From Butyricimonas muris (GTDB lineage: Bacteria; Bacteroidota; Bacteroidia; Bacteroidales; Marinifilaceae): a stretch of 64,000 nucleotides of DNA. The position numbers and the translations under genes were made by a program. The notes below the pieces were generated by a model. That model was given only the letters and a program-made list of their open reading frames with translations. It made no database searches and was not told where the DNA came from. The DNA is taken from NCBI RefSeq assembly GCF_046365375.1, contig NZ_JBKEIT010000003.1, positions 1 through 64,000 of the forward strand, in the 5' to 3' direction. Positions 1 to 8,209 of this stretch are shown here, one piece after another; within the stretch, counting starts at the first letter, position 1, and the number at the start of each line of letters is the position of its first letter.

Positions 1-660
1 GGGGGCGAGCATTTGAAAACCTACCATAGTAATATGGAAAGGCGTTGGGTGCTTAGCCTACACCACAAAATCTTATTCCCGATTACAACCATTATCATAA
101 TGGAAGCCTTCATAAACAAAATGCGCAGGTTAAAAGGCATCCGAAAGTTGATATTAATCGAGGAAGCGTGGAAAGCGATTGCAAGTGCAAATATGGCGGA
201 CTACATAAAATATTTATACAAAACCGTCCGCAAATATTTCGGGGAAGCGATTGTAGTCACCCAAGAAGTCGAAGATATAATTTCTTCGCCCGTTGTCAAA
301 GAAAGTATCATTAACAACAGCGATTGTAAAATCTTGTTAGACCAGCGCAAATACCTGAATAAATTCGACAGCATCCAAAACCTGCTGGGACTGACGGATA
401 AGGAACGTGCGCAAATACTTTCCATCAACATGGCAAACCATCCCGGACGAAAGTACAAGGAAGTTTTCTTTTCGCTGGGCGGCACGCAGTCGGCAGTGTA
501 CGCAACAGAAGTTAGTTTGGAAGAATACTACACGTACACAACGGAAGAAAGCGAAAAAATGGAACTGTTCACCCTCGCCGATAAGCTGGGCGGAAATCTC
601 GAACTGGCGATAAAACGCCTTGCTGAAAGTAAAAGAAACCCCGATAAAACAACCACCTAA
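1..660 (+). CDS. traG: TraG conjugation ATPase, C-terminal part (cut by window edge)
   Basis: This is the C-terminal part of the VirB4-like ATPase that powers the Bacteroides-type conjugative transfer machine at the inner membrane. From about base 61 the protein reads like the family: a hydrophobic strand ending IIIMEAF, the Walker B-like segment LILIEEAWKA, then VVTQEVEDI and a conserved NNSDCKILLDQRKY stretch. The frame stays open to base 1, so the gene starts upstream; a TTG at base 13 is not a credible start. The first 20 or so codons do not resemble the conserved segment expected before HKILFP, so the extreme left edge may be a junction or sequence artefact. The stop is 11 bp before the next tra gene. 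Confidence 0.88.
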   Translation, partial: GGEHLKTYHSNMERRWVLSLHHKILFPITTIIIMEAFINKMRRLKGIRKLILIEEAWKAIASANMADYIKYLYKTVRKYFGEAIVVTQEVEDIISSPVVKESIINNSDCKILLDQRKYLNKFDSIQNLLGLTDKERAQILSINMANHPGRKYKEVFFSLGGTQSAVYATEVSLEEYYTYTTEESEKMELFTLADKLGGNLELAIKRLAESKRNPDKTTT

Positions 661-671
661 AAGATAACAAG

Positions 672-1025
672 ATGAAACGGTTCAAAAGATTGTTTCCGGT
701 ATTGCTGTGCGCCTGCCTGCTGTCGATGGCAGCCTGCAAGGACAACACGCAAAAAGAACTGGAACGGATGCGGGGCGAATGGGTAAGCAAAAGCGGAAAT
801 ACCGTTTTTGCCCTTTGGAACGATAACGGGCAATATAAGGTCACCCGCACGGTAAAAGTCCGGGGCAGGGAACTGACAAACACCTACGCCGTCCGGCAAA
901 CGGACGGATGCCTGTACATCGACACGGGCTTTGCGGTAGTGTTGACCTATGACGGCAAAACCGACCGGATTACCCTTTCTCCCGGTGGAGAATACCAAAG
1001 AAGTGACAAATCATTAAAACAGTAA
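672..1025 (+). CDS. Conjugative transposon lipoprotein, DUF3876 type
   Basis: A 117-residue protein with a short basic N-terminus, a hydrophobic segment and a lipobox ending at Cys22 (SMAAC), so probably an outer-membrane or periplasmic lipoprotein. The remainder is a small beta-rich domain containing GEWVS and a repeated threonine/valine pattern, like DUF3876 proteins found between traG and traI in Bacteroidales conjugative elements. It lies 11 bp after traG and 4 bp before traI, so it belongs to the tra operon. The molecular role in transfer is unknown. Family assignment is from recollection of the position and sequence pattern. Confidence 0.75.
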   Translation: MKRFKRLFPVLLCACLLSMAACKDNTQKELERMRGEWVSKSGNTVFALWNDNGQYKVTRTVKVRGRELTNTYAVRQTDGCLYIDTGFAVVLTYDGKTDRITLSPGGEYQRSDKSLKQ

Positions 1026-1029
1026 ATGT

Positions 1030-1659
1030 ATGAAAACAAAATTATTTATCCTGATGGCGGTATGCCTGTCCTGCTTCGGCAGGGCTTCCGCCCAATGGGT
1101 CGTTACAGACCCGTCTAATTTGGCGCAAGGTATCATCAATACCGCCAAACAGATAGTACAAACGTCCACTACGGCAAACAATGTAATGAGCAATTTCAAG
1201 GAAACGCAGAAGATTTTCCAGCAGGGAAAAGAATACTACGATGCCCTGAAAAAAGTACACGATATTGTCAAGGGCGGAAAGAAAGTACAGAAAAGCATCC
1301 TGATGGTAGCGGAAATATCGGAAATCTATGTTACCAACTTTCAGAAAATGATGTCCGACAAAAATTATACGCCGCAGGAACTTACCGCTATATCTTTCGG
1401 ATATGCCAAATTACTGGAAGAAAGTGCAGACGTATTGCAGGATTTAAAAAACGTGGTAAACATCAGCGGTATGTCAATGACCGATGCCGAACGGCTCGCC
1501 CTGATTGACCGGGCATATACCAGCCTGCTGAATTACCGCAATCTTGTGAACTACTATACCCGCAAAAATATTTCCGTTTCCTACCTGCGGGCAAAAAAGA
1601 AGAACGATACAGACCGGGTAATGGCTCTTTACGGCTCGGCGAATGAACGCTATTGGTAA
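1030..1659 (+). CDS. traI: Conjugative transposon protein TraI (DUF4141)
   Basis: A 209-residue secreted protein with a signal peptide (about residues 1-21, ending in ASAQW) followed by a mostly helical body, as in the DUF4141/TraI family of CTnDOT-like elements. Helices around residues 40-130 are rich in Lys, Glu and Gln, and no catalytic motif is visible. It probably acts in the periplasm as a structural part of the transfer channel, comparable in position to VirB5-like proteins; that comparison is inference. It sits 4 bp after the lipoprotein gene and 15 bp before traJ. Confidence 0.85.
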   Translation: MKTKLFILMAVCLSCFGRASAQWVVTDPSNLAQGIINTAKQIVQTSTTANNVMSNFKETQKIFQQGKEYYDALKKVHDIVKGGKKVQKSILMVAEISEIYVTNFQKMMSDKNYTPQELTAISFGYAKLLEESADVLQDLKNVVNISGMSMTDAERLALIDRAYTSLLNYRNLVNYYTRKNISVSYLRAKKKNDTDRVMALYGSANERYW

Positions 1660-1674
1660 CATAAAGATAAAGAA

Positions 1675-2676
1675 ATGCCTATGTTATTAGCAGCTATCGA
1701 ATTTGACAACCTGCACCAGATTTTAAGGGCGTTGTATGATGAAATGATGCCCTTGTGCAGCAACATGACCGGGGTTGCGAAAGGTATTGCCGGATTGGGG
1801 GCTTTGTTTTACGTGGCGGCAAAAGTGTGGCAGTCGCTCGCACGTGCCGAACCTATAGACGTGTACCCGCTTCTGCGTCCCTTTGCGCTGGGGCTGTGTA
1901 TCATGTTTTTCCCGACTTTCGTGCTGGGGACTATCAACACCGTGCTTTCCCCGGTTGTCCGGGGCTGTAACGACCTGCTCCAAACGCAGACATTCGATAT
2001 GAACGAATATCGACAGCAGAAAGACAAACTGGAATATGAAGCCCTGATGCGAAACCCGGAAACGGCTTACCTTGCTTCGGATGAAGAATTTGACCGACAA
2101 CTGGAAGAACTGGGGTGGTCGCCCTCCGACATGATTACCATGACGGGAATGTATATGGATAGGGCGGCATACGATATAAAAAAATCAGTCCGGGACTGGT
2201 TCAGGGAACTGCTGGAACTGATGTTTCAGGCGGCGGCTTTGATTATCGACACGCTACGCACGTTCTTTTTAATCGTGTTGTCTATACTGGGTCCGCTGGC
2301 GTTTGCGATTTCCGTTTATGACGGTTTCCAAAGCACGCTGACCCAGTGGATAACACGTTATATCTCGATTTACTTGTGGCTACCCGTGGCAGATTTGTTC
2401 AGCAGTGTGCTGGCACGCATACAAACACTGATGCTGCAAAGGGACATTGAGGAACTTTCAGACCCGAATTTCATACCGGACGGAAGCAATTCGGTATATA
2501 TCATCTTTATGATTATCGGTATCGTGGGCTACTTTACCATTCCTACCGTGGCGGGTTGGATTGTGTCGGCTGGCGGGACAAGCGGTTACAACCGGAATGT
2601 AACCAAAGCGGGCGTACTCGCTGGTGCGGCGGCTGGTGCAGCTACCGGGAAGATTGCCGGAAAACTGCTGAAATAA
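1675..2676 (+). CDS. traJ: Conjugative transposon membrane protein TraJ
   Basis: A 333-residue polytopic inner-membrane protein, the VirB6-like channel component of the Bacteroides transfer system. Hydrophobic segments are visible near residues 40-58, 66-90, 180-216, 230-246 and 273-296, followed by a Gly/Ala-rich tail. The length and the tra order (I-J-K) match the family. The central stretch between the second and third membrane segments is charged and probably soluble. It follows traI by 15 bp and precedes traK by 32 bp. Confidence 0.9.
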   Translation: MPMLLAAIEFDNLHQILRALYDEMMPLCSNMTGVAKGIAGLGALFYVAAKVWQSLARAEPIDVYPLLRPFALGLCIMFFPTFVLGTINTVLSPVVRGCNDLLQTQTFDMNEYRQQKDKLEYEALMRNPETAYLASDEEFDRQLEELGWSPSDMITMTGMYMDRAAYDIKKSVRDWFRELLELMFQAAALIIDTLRTFFLIVLSILGPLAFAISVYDGFQSTLTQWITRYISIYLWLPVADLFSSVLARIQTLMLQRDIEELSDPNFIPDGSNSVYIIFMIIGIVGYFTIPTVAGWIVSAGGTSGYNRNVTKAGVLAGAAAGAATGKIAGKLLK

Positions 2677-2708
2677 AAAATAACTATCATCATTAAAACA
2701 ATAAAAGG

Positions 2709-3332
2709 ATGGAATTTAAAAGTTTAACGAACATCGAAACGAGTTTCCGGCAAATTAGGCTTTTTGCGCTGGTATTTATATGCCTGTGCGCCCTGATAAC
2801 GGGCTTTGCCGTGTGGAACTCTTACAGCTTCGCCGAAGCACAACGGCAGAAAATATACGTCTTGGATAACGGTAAAAGCCTGATGCTGGCACTTTCGCAG
2901 GATATGGCGCAAAACAGACCCGTGGAAGCCAAATCACACGTGAAACGTTTTCATGAACTGTTCTTCACGTTGTCCCCCGATAAGGATGCCATCGAAAGCA
3001 ACGTCAAACGCTCGCTTTTCCTTGCCGATAAGAGTGCCTTTAATTATTATAAAGACTTGGCGGAAAAAGGATATTACAACCGGGTGATTAGCGGGAATAT
3101 CAATCAAACGGTGGAAATTGACAGTATAAAATGCGATTTCAACCAGTACCCTTACCGGGTCAATACCTATGCCCGACAAATGATTATCAGGGAAAGCAGT
3201 CTGACAGTGCGAAGTCTTATTACTTCGTGCCGGTTGCTGAACGCTACCCGCAGCGACAATAACCCGCACGGCTTTATCATGGAAGCGTTCACCATTATGG
3301 AAAACAAGGATTTGCAAACACTTAAACGGTAA
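2709..3332 (+). CDS. traK: Conjugative transposon protein TraK
   Basis: A 207-residue protein with one N-terminal membrane anchor (about residues 16-36) and a periplasmic domain, as in TraK of CTnDOT-type elements and the VirB8-like scaffold proteins. The first residues (MEFKSLTNIET) and the later segment with RSLITSCRL are typical of the family. The gene is 32 bp downstream of traJ and 4 bp upstream of traL. A scaffold role in the inner-membrane part of the transfer channel is established for the VirB8 family and inferred here. Confidence 0.9.
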   Translation: MEFKSLTNIETSFRQIRLFALVFICLCALITGFAVWNSYSFAEAQRQKIYVLDNGKSLMLALSQDMAQNRPVEAKSHVKRFHELFFTLSPDKDAIESNVKRSLFLADKSAFNYYKDLAEKGYYNRVISGNINQTVEIDSIKCDFNQYPYRVNTYARQMIIRESSLTVRSLITSCRLLNATRSDNNPHGFIMEAFTIMENKDLQTLKR

Positions 3333-3336
3333 AAGT

Positions 3337-3627
3337 ATGAAAGTGAAAAAGAATTGCATCGAAAAGGTGCAGGATTGGGCGGACGACAAATTGCGCCAAA
3401 TGTGCGGGCGTATCACGCCGGGAAAAAGGCTGACAGTTATACTCCTTATGTTTGTGTTCTTCGGCGGTATGTCCATCTATATAACCGTGTCCTCTATTTA
3501 CAATATCGGAAAACGGGACGGGCAGCGGTTACAAATCGAACATATCAGGCAGTTGCCCTTACAGCAGACAAACGACAGTATCAACCCTTTAAATTATCCG
3601 AACGATGGAAGAAGTACAGAAGAATGA
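3337..3627 (+). CDS. traL: Conjugative transposon small membrane protein TraL
   Basis: A 96-residue protein with a basic N-terminus (a WADDKLRQ segment near residue 11), a single membrane helix around residues 28-48 and a short periplasmic tail. This layout is that of TraL/DUF3989 proteins, which always lie between traK and traM. Its last 23 bases overlap the start of traM in another frame, which suggests coupled translation. No enzymatic motif is present. Its exact role in mating-pair formation is not known. Confidence 0.85.
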   Translation: MKVKKNCIEKVQDWADDKLRQMCGRITPGKRLTVILLMFVFFGGMSIYITVSSIYNIGKRDGQRLQIEHIRQLPLQQTNDSINPLNYPNDGRSTEE

Positions 3628-4951
3628 AATGGGAACAACCGTACCGGAAACAGACGGCAGACCTTTAAAAGAAGAAAAGCCAAAACGGGAACTGACCCCG
3701 CAGCAGGCGCAACAACGAAAGAAAATGATTGTTTTTCCCCTGATGTTCCTTGCCTTTGCAGGCTGTATGTACCTGATTTTTGTGCCGTCCTCGAATGACG
3801 GGACGAAACGGGAAGAAGTGGGCGGCTTCAATGCCGATATTCCCCTGCCGACAGAGGACGGAATAATAGCCGATAAACAGAAAGCCTACGAAGCCGCGCA
3901 ACTGGAACGGAAACAACGGGAGAAAATGAAAACCTTGCAGGATTTCGGTTTCACGCTGGGCGACCAGCAGGAAGCGGCAGAATTGGAACTGATACCGGAA
4001 AGCGAAGAAGAACCGCAAAATCCCGGCGGTTCTGCCTACCGGGGTGGCAGTTCATCCGTCAGGGCTTCCGCCGATGCCTACCGGAATATCAACCAGCAGT
4101 TAAGTACATTCTACGAAACGCCCAAAGAAGATAAGGAAAAAGAAGAACTTAAAAGGCAGGTAGAGGAACTGACGGCAAAACTGGAAGATAAAGAAAAGGC
4201 TTCCATCGGAGTGGACGACCAAATGGCAATATTGGAAAAATCGTATGAACTGGCAGCAAAATATAACCTGAACGGGGAACAAAACGGGCAGGTGGCGCAG
4301 GTTGCACCAGCCGGGACAATCACCCAAAAACCGCAGGCTTACCCGGTACAGGCAGTACGGGAAAACACCGTTTCCGGATTGCAGCAGCCGATGAACGATG
4401 TAGAATTTATACAGGCATACAGCCAAAACCGGAACTACGGTTTCAATACGGCAGTTGGTACGGGTTACGCAATGGGAAAGAACACGATAGCTGCCTGCAT
4501 ACACCAAGACCAAACCCTGACAGACGGACAGACGGTTAAACTACGACTGCTCGAACCCTTGCAAGCCGGAAACATACTGGTAGCCAAAAACACGGTCGTA
4601 TCGGGGACGGTAAAAGTACAGGGCGAAAGGCTGGACGTGCTGGTGTCCTCGATAGAGTATGCCGGAAACATTATTCCGGTAGAACTTGCCGTGTTTGACA
4701 CGGACGGGCAAAAAGGTTTGTCCGTTCCGTCCTCAATGGAACAGGAAGCCTTTAACGAAGCTATGGCAAACATAGGCAGCGGGCTGGGAACAAGTATTTC
4801 TTTTGCCCGTAGTGCCGGGCAGCAAGTGGCAATGGACGTGACAAGGGGCTTGTTACAAGGTACGTCCGGTTATCTTGCGAAAAAATTCAGGACTGTAAAA
4901 GTAAAGCTGAAAGCAGGCTATAAAGTCATGCTGTATGCCAAACAACAATAA
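3605..4951 (+). CDS. traM: Conjugative transposon protein TraM
   Basis: A 448-residue protein with a VirB10-like layout: a short cytoplasmic N-terminus, one membrane helix (about residues 37-53, ending YLIFVPSS), a long low-complexity charged linker with a predicted coiled coil near residues 175-205, and a C-terminal beta-rich domain from about residue 300. The C-terminal domain contains AVFDTDGQKGLSVP, a segment typical of Bacteroides TraM. It starts inside the end of traL and ends 29 bp before traN. The linker length fits a protein that spans the periplasm. Confidence 0.9.
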   Translation: MEEVQKNEMGTTVPETDGRPLKEEKPKRELTPQQAQQRKKMIVFPLMFLAFAGCMYLIFVPSSNDGTKREEVGGFNADIPLPTEDGIIADKQKAYEAAQLERKQREKMKTLQDFGFTLGDQQEAAELELIPESEEEPQNPGGSAYRGGSSSVRASADAYRNINQQLSTFYETPKEDKEKEELKRQVEELTAKLEDKEKASIGVDDQMAILEKSYELAAKYNLNGEQNGQVAQVAPAGTITQKPQAYPVQAVRENTVSGLQQPMNDVEFIQAYSQNRNYGFNTAVGTGYAMGKNTIAACIHQDQTLTDGQTVKLRLLEPLQAGNILVAKNTVVSGTVKVQGERLDVLVSSIEYAGNIIPVELAVFDTDGQKGLSVPSSMEQEAFNEAMANIGSGLGTSISFARSAGQQVAMDVTRGLLQGTSGYLAKKFRTVKVKLKAGYKVMLYAKQQ

Positions 4952-4980
4952 TTATTTAACCACTAAAATTCCAATTAGAA

Positions 4981-5916
4981 ATGAAAAAGATTTTTGTAAT
5001 GTTCGCCCTTTTGCTGGGCGTAGTAACTGTAAAAGCACAAACTACCGACACGGTGCAATATGTAGCAGGCAACAACTTGTATCAGGGGATAACCCGGAAA
5101 TTACCCTACCGACAAATGGTAACACCCTACGGCGTGGAAATTACGTTCGCCAAAACGGTACATATTATTTTCCCGTCTGCCGTACGTTACGTGGATTTGG
5201 GAAGCAACCATATCATAGCCGGAAAAGCGGACGGGGCGGAAAATGTTATCCGGGTGAAAGCCACGACAGAGGACTTTCCGGGTGAAACTAATTTCAGCGT
5301 GATTTGTGAAGATGGCAGTTTTTATTCCTTTAATGCGAAATATGCCCGTGAACCGGAACTGCTGAACATTGAAATGAAAGACTTCTTAGAAAATGAAGAC
5401 ACGTCCGATTTCTCGCATACCCGAATGAACATTTATTTCCGGGAACTGGGGAACGAAAGCCCGTTGTTGGTAAAGCTGATAATGCAGAGTATCTACAAGA
5501 ATAACGACCGCAAAATACGGCATTTAGGTAGCAAACGTTTCGGCATCCAGTTTTTAATCAAGGGAATTTATACCTACAACGGAATGTTATATGTACATAC
5601 CCAAACGAAGAACAGTTCAAACGTGCCGTTTGATACGGATTTTATCAAGTTTAAAATAGTGGACAAAAAAGTTCCTAAAAGAACGGCTATTCAGGAAACG
5701 GTATTGGATGCGGTACGCAGCTATAACGAAGTAATAGAAGTTGCCGGGAAAAGCGTTGTCCGCACGGTGTACGCCCTGCCGAAATTCACTATACCGGACG
5801 ACAAATTGCTACTGGTGGAACTCTACGAGAAAAACGGCGGACGACATCAGGTTATCCGGGTGGAGAACGCCGACATCGTGAACGCCGAAGTGATTAACGA
5901 ACTTAAAATCAAATAA
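4981..5916 (+). CDS. traN: Conjugative transposon protein TraN
   Basis: A 311-residue exported protein with a clear signal peptide (residues 1-19, ending VKAQ) and a beta-rich mature part, matching TraN (DUF4138) of Bacteroides conjugative elements, the VirB9-like outer component. The segment KTVHIIFPSAVRYVDLG near residues 55-70 is characteristic. It is separated from traO by only 2 bp. A role in the outer-membrane core with TraM is inferred from VirB9/VirB10 pairs. Confidence 0.88.
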   Translation: MKKIFVMFALLLGVVTVKAQTTDTVQYVAGNNLYQGITRKLPYRQMVTPYGVEITFAKTVHIIFPSAVRYVDLGSNHIIAGKADGAENVIRVKATTEDFPGETNFSVICEDGSFYSFNAKYAREPELLNIEMKDFLENEDTSDFSHTRMNIYFRELGNESPLLVKLIMQSIYKNNDRKIRHLGSKRFGIQFLIKGIYTYNGMLYVHTQTKNSSNVPFDTDFIKFKIVDKKVPKRTAIQETVLDAVRSYNEVIEVAGKSVVRTVYALPKFTIPDDKLLLVELYEKNGGRHQVIRVENADIVNAEVINELKIK

Positions 5917-5918
5917 GG

Positions 5919-6500
5919 ATGAAACGGTCTTTAATCATTATGACCCTTTTTGCGTTGTGCCTGACTTTTAACCAGGCACACGCACAAAGGTATCTGCCGG
6001 GAATGAAAGCCTTGCAGGTTACGGCAGGAATGGCGGACGGCGTACACTGGAACGATAACACGGATTTTGCTTACCACATCGGGGTTGCATACAGCGTTTA
6101 CACCAAAAATGCAAATCGCTGGGTTCTCGGCGGGGAATACCTCGAAAAACGATACAATTATAAGGACATAAAAATACCTGTACAGCAGTTTACCGCAGAG
6201 GGCGGCTATTACCTGAACTTCCTTTCAGACAGGCGGAAAACCTTTTTCCTTTCGCTGGGATTGTCGGCACTCGCCGGGTACGAAACGAGCAACCGGGACA
6301 AAAAGATATTGCCGGATGGTTCTACATTGCTGGATAAGGATTGTTTTGTGTACGGCGGGGCTTTAACGCTGGAACTGGAAGCCTACCTGACTGACCGGGT
6401 GGTACTTCTCCTGAATGCAAGGGAACGGATGTTGTTCGGCTCGGACATCGGCAAGTTTCACACGCAGGTAGGCGTAGGAGTAAAATTTATCATCAACTAA
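5919..6500 (+). CDS. traO: Conjugal transfer protein TraO
   Basis: A 193-residue exported protein with a signal peptide (about residues 1-22, ending AHAQ) and an outer-membrane beta-barrel-like body: alternating aromatic strands, FTAEGGYYLNFLSD in the middle and a C-terminus ending GVGVKFIIN. This pattern matches TraO of CTnDOT-like elements. The mature start after the signal (RYLPGMKALQV) is also typical. It lies 2 bp after traN and 13 bp before traQ. The usual traP primase gene between traO and traQ is absent here. Confidence 0.88.
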   Translation: MKRSLIIMTLFALCLTFNQAHAQRYLPGMKALQVTAGMADGVHWNDNTDFAYHIGVAYSVYTKNANRWVLGGEYLEKRYNYKDIKIPVQQFTAEGGYYLNFLSDRRKTFFLSLGLSALAGYETSNRDKKILPDGSTLLDKDCFVYGGALTLELEAYLTDRVVLLLNARERMLFGSDIGKFHTQVGVGVKFIIN

Positions 6501-6513
6501 CCGCTATATAACA

Positions 6514-6954
6514 ATGGATATGAAGAATGTAACATATAAAATCATTATGGGCTGCTACATCATGGTCGCCCTTGTACTTGTCACTGCCTGTAATGACAAC
6601 TTGGATATTCAGCAGGCGTACCCGTTCAGCATCGAAACGCTACCCGTACCCAAAAAACTGAAAGTCGGGGAAACGGCGGAAATTCGCTGCCAGTTGGTTA
6701 GGGATGGGCGTTACCTGCCGACAACCTACCAAATACGGTATTTTCAGCCGGACGGAAAAGGGGCTTTGAAAATGGATAACGGCACGGTATTTTTACCGAA
6801 TGATTTCTACCCGCTGGAGAAAGAAACATTCCGGCTTTATTATACCTCCGCATCGACCGACCAGCAGACTATTGACGTGTATGTGCAGGACAGTTTCGGG
6901 CAGTTGGTACAACTGACATTCAGTTTCAATAATGACAATGACAAGGAAGAATGA
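6514..6954 (+). CDS. traQ: Conjugative transposon lipoprotein TraQ (DUF3872)
   Basis: A 146-residue lipoprotein: hydrophobic N-terminus and lipobox ending at Cys26 (LVTAC), then an Ig-like beta domain with YPFSIETLPVPK after the lipid anchor and a C-terminal FSFNNDNDKEE. This matches the DUF3872/TraQ family that closes the tra operon of Bacteroides elements. Its stop overlaps the ATG of a short, interrupted reading frame (ATGA), suggesting that a coupled downstream gene once existed. Function in transfer is unknown. Confidence 0.85.
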   Translation: MDMKNVTYKIIMGCYIMVALVLVTACNDNLDIQQAYPFSIETLPVPKKLKVGETAEIRCQLVRDGRYLPTTYQIRYFQPDGKGALKMDNGTVFLPNDFYPLEKETFRLYYTSASTDQQTIDVYVQDSFGQLVQLTFSFNNDNDKEE

Positions 6955-7067
6955 AAACAGCGGCATATATCTATTTCGCCTTTCTGATGGTGTCTTAGCT
7001 CTGCTCGATTTACAGTTTGCGTAATGCACCCACTGATGTGGAACTATGGGGCAGGGAACTGGAATAA
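6951..7067 (+). pseudogene. Possible remnant of a gene after traQ
   Basis: An ATG overlaps the traQ stop in the ATGA configuration. The frame then encodes a hydrophobic, signal-like start of 15 residues and meets an in-frame TAG at 6996-6998. Beyond the TAG the same frame continues for 22 codons to TAA at 7065. In related elements a lysozyme-like gene often follows traQ, so this may be the remnant of its signal peptide; that is inference. It could also be a very short real peptide or chance. Confidence 0.3.
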
Positions 7068-7090
7068 ACCACCAAAGGGTGTACTATAAC

Positions 7091-7122
7091 AAAAATCCGT
7101 CGGTTGTTCTCGGCGGATTTTT
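7091..7122 (+). terminator. Rho-independent-like terminator after the tra operon
   Basis: A perfect 9-bp inverted repeat (AAAAATCCG with CGGATTTTT) encloses a 14-nt loop. The descending arm ends in five T residues. It lies 137 bp after the traQ stop and is the first hairpin downstream of the + strand tra genes. Confidence 0.7.
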
Positions 7123-7197
7123 GCATTTAAGGACAGGGAACATAAACGGTTTCTTTGCTATCTTTCTTTTCCGCCAACGGCTCACCGAAAGAAAGTA

Positions 7198-7215
7198 GCG
7201 GCGGCAAACCGCCGC
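7198..7215 (-). terminator. GC-rich hairpin after the accessory gene
   Basis: GCGGCGG and CCGCCGC form a 7-bp stem around a CAAA loop, 9 bp downstream of the stop of the - strand gene at 7224. On the - strand it is followed by a T-rich CTTTCTTT tract, which itself pairs with an upstream AAAGAAAG. This is consistent with a terminator; strength cannot be judged. Confidence 0.5.
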
Positions 7216-7223
7216 CGTTCTTC

Positions 7224-7706
7224 TCAACTGATTTTAAGGCTTTTTATCAGCACATTTCTCTGTAACCATTCTTTCACACAATCTATGTTATATTCGCTCG
7301 TTATAACCGCCGTTTCTTCGTCTATGGGGGTGAAACGGGTACTTTCATAACTATTTACCCAACCTTGCAGGGAAGAAACACCCCACGCCGTTACATCATT
7401 ACTGAAAAGGGTATCTATCCGGCTAATCGGTTCACCGAATATTATTACCATTGTCTGATAATCTGCTTTATCAGGTAATAATTTCAAGTGGTGCAACGTC
7501 CCGAAATCGTCTGTTTTGCGTCCCCACGCCCATACATCGTGGTATAAATCATCTCCCCACTGGTGCGGCGTGTCGAAACGTACTTTCACGCCTGTTGTAT
7601 ATTTGTCCTCTTGGGTGTCCTCAATAACGCCCGTTACCATCAAACCCGTAAAAATACACTCGCAACGCCTACCGATAAGTGCTTTGTTTACTTCTGTCGT
7701 TTTCAT
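7224..7706 (-). CDS. Conserved-type accessory protein of the conjugative element, unknown function
   Basis: A 160-residue soluble protein that I do not recognise. It has no signal peptide or membrane segment. The N-terminal half (about residues 1-70) looks beta-rich and contains GRRCECIFTG and a Trp/His/Asp-rich patch around WGDDLYHDVWAWG. The C-terminal part ends in a short helix with CVKEWLQRNVL. It is the last gene of a - strand cluster that faces the tra operon, 11 bp after the DUF3873 gene, and it ends in a GC-rich hairpin. The context suggests a transfer-associated accessory role, not an essential channel part. Confidence 0.55.
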   Translation of the reverse strand: MKTTEVNKALIGRRCECIFTGLMVTGVIEDTQEDKYTTGVKVRFDTPHQWGDDLYHDVWAWGRKTDDFGTLHHLKLLPDKADYQTMVIIFGEPISRIDTLFSNDVTAWGVSSLQGWVNSYESTRFTPIDEETAVITSEYNIDCVKEWLQRNVLIKSLKIS

Positions 7707-7717
7707 GTCCCTAAATT

Positions 7718-7939
7718 TTATTTATTATCACTTTGCATTTTCTTCTCTATCCACTTATCCCGCTGGCGGCGGCACTCGTCAAGCGTTTTAGCCAACGTAC
7801 TGAAAAGTTCGCCGTCCGTGTGGCGGTAGTCATATTGATAATAAATTTGTCCCCTGAATGCGCCCAAGCAACATTTCACGTATTTTTCTTCTCCCGGTGT
7901 TTGGGTGATACTCACCCCGTTTTTGTTAAGTGATTGCAT
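7718..7939 (-). CDS. Small DUF3873-type protein
   Basis: A 73-residue protein with the pattern NGVS-x-TPGEEKY near the N-terminus, then YDYRHTDGELFS and LDECRRQRDKW at the C-terminus. I recognise this as the DUF3873 family, small cytoplasmic proteins carried by Bacteroidales conjugative elements. No catalytic motif or nucleic-acid-binding domain is obvious. It lies between a small membrane protein gene and the unknown 160-residue gene, in the same direction. Its function is not known. Confidence 0.7.
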   Translation of the reverse strand: MQSLNKNGVSITQTPGEEKYVKCCLGAFRGQIYYQYDYRHTDGELFSTLAKTLDECRRQRDKWIEKKMQSDNK

Positions 7940-7958
7940 GATGTTCTATTTTTAATCG

Positions 7959-8162
7959 TTATAAAATCAGTAAGGAAAGCAACAAAAGGAAAAGGAACGC
8001 CACGCAAAGCCCGTAAAATAAGGATAAACAAACCCGAAGCAGGAAACAAGCCGCATAAAAGCCGAAAAATAAAACGGTAGCCGTCCCGATGCCTGTAATA
8101 TGGTACACTACCCAAAGCAATGCAAGCCGTAGAACCAACTTATAAAACCTTTTCCTTTCCAT
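7959..8162 (-). CDS. Small hydrophobic membrane protein
   Basis: A 67-residue protein: a basic start (MERKRFYK) followed by about two membrane helices (roughly residues 9-44 and 46-67) and almost no soluble part. An overlapping frame at 7912-8115 is a shadow with unlikely composition. The gene sits between ardA and the DUF3873 gene in a - strand accessory cluster; a hairpin at 8178-8199 separates it from ardA. I do not recognise a family, and no function is proposed. Confidence 0.5.
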   Translation of the reverse strand: MERKRFYKLVLRLALLWVVYHITGIGTATVLFFGFYAACFLLRVCLSLFYGLCVAFLFLLLLSLLIL

Positions 8163-8177
8163 TATTTTGAGTATTGC

Positions 8178-8199
8178 GGGCAGGGTATTATCCCCGCCC
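8178..8199 (-). terminator. Hairpin between ardA and the small membrane protein gene
   Basis: GGGCAGGG and CCCCGCCC pair over 8 positions with one A-C mismatch around a TATTAT loop, 10 bp downstream of the ardA stop. It could terminate or attenuate ardA transcripts before the next gene. Confidence 0.45.
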
Positions 8200-8209
8200 T
8201 GATTAGTAT

